Origin: Microcaldota archaeon
GTDB lineage: Archaea > Micrarchaeota > Micrarchaeia > Micrarchaeales > CABMGC01
Assembly: GCA_030040265.1 (NCBI GenBank)
Contig: JASHUB010000032.1
Coordinates: forward strand, 1-11,878
DNA length: 11,878 nucleotides
Reading direction: 5' to 3'
Below the pieces are notes generated by a model that was given only the letters and a program-made list of their open reading frames with translations, did no database searches and had not been told where the DNA came from. Shown here one piece after another: positions 11,863 through 11,878 of the stretch. The position numbers and the translations under genes are program-made. Within the stretch, counting starts at the first letter, position 1; each line of letters starts with the position of its first letter.

Positions 11863-11878
11863 ACCTTTCCACACAACA

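Noticed and set aside
1..11878. CRISPR arrays, tRNA/rRNA genes, insertion sequences
   Set aside because: No regularly spaced repeats, no cloverleaf-like or rRNA-like stretch and no transposase-like protein were seen on either strand.

Overview
The window looks like a compact archaeal chromosome segment. It carries an archaeal D-aminoacyl-tRNA deacylase (DtdA), a DUF131 membrane protein, an archaeal PCNA next to a heterodimeric-primase large subunit, TATA boxes about 20-30 nt upstream of short leaders, and GGTGA/GTGA-type ribosome binding sites. Genes are packed tightly: several overlap by 4-14 nt, and no gap exceeds about 130 bp. Small unique proteins, a divergent primase large subunit without Fe-S cysteines, and a cytochrome bd oxidase would fit an aerobic DPANN lineage such as Micrarchaeota. 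That placement is an inference; no rRNA or tRNA is visible to anchor it.

Layout. (1) 1-1614, minus strand: dtdA followed by a heavily sequon-bearing secreted protein that runs off the left edge. (2) 1634-4063, plus strand: a DUF131 membrane protein, then a replication cluster of PCNA, primase large subunit and two paralogous 8-ligand zinc micro-proteins (52 and 60 aa). The first micro-protein uses a TTG start. (3) 4066-5663, minus strand: four small proteins. Two uncharacterised ones are paired, one is a helical protein, and one is an HExxH metallopeptidase-like protein. (4) 5729-8703, plus strand: a 7-TM protein, then cytochrome bd oxidase subunits I and II (cydA/cydB, 4-nt overlap) with their own TATA box on the stop codon of the 7-TM gene. 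(5) 8700-9455, minus strand: a ZIP-type metal transporter with altered metal-site residues. It ends in the same CTAG palindrome as cydB. (6) 9518-10337, minus strand: a VOC-fold protein overlapping a NADAR/YbiA-like protein. (7) 10409-11167, minus strand: an unrecognised two-TM protein with a Cys/His-rich tail. (8) 11294-11878, minus strand: an AT-rich toxin-antitoxin pair (DUF2683-like antitoxin, RelE-like toxin). Its promoter carries three ATTAA elements exactly 11 bp apart.

How the parts fit. PCNA, the primase large subunit and possibly the zinc micro-proteins would serve the replication fork. CydAB is a terminal quinol:O2 oxidase. DtdA clears D-aminoacyl-tRNAs, and NADAR proteins are linked to ADP-ribose-type glycosidic bonds. 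The most promising leads are the primase subunit with a PriX-like C-terminal domain, the zinc micro-protein pair in the replication operon, the NADAR+VOC two-gene unit, and the TA operator repeats. I saw no CRISPR array, insertion sequence, tRNA or rRNA.
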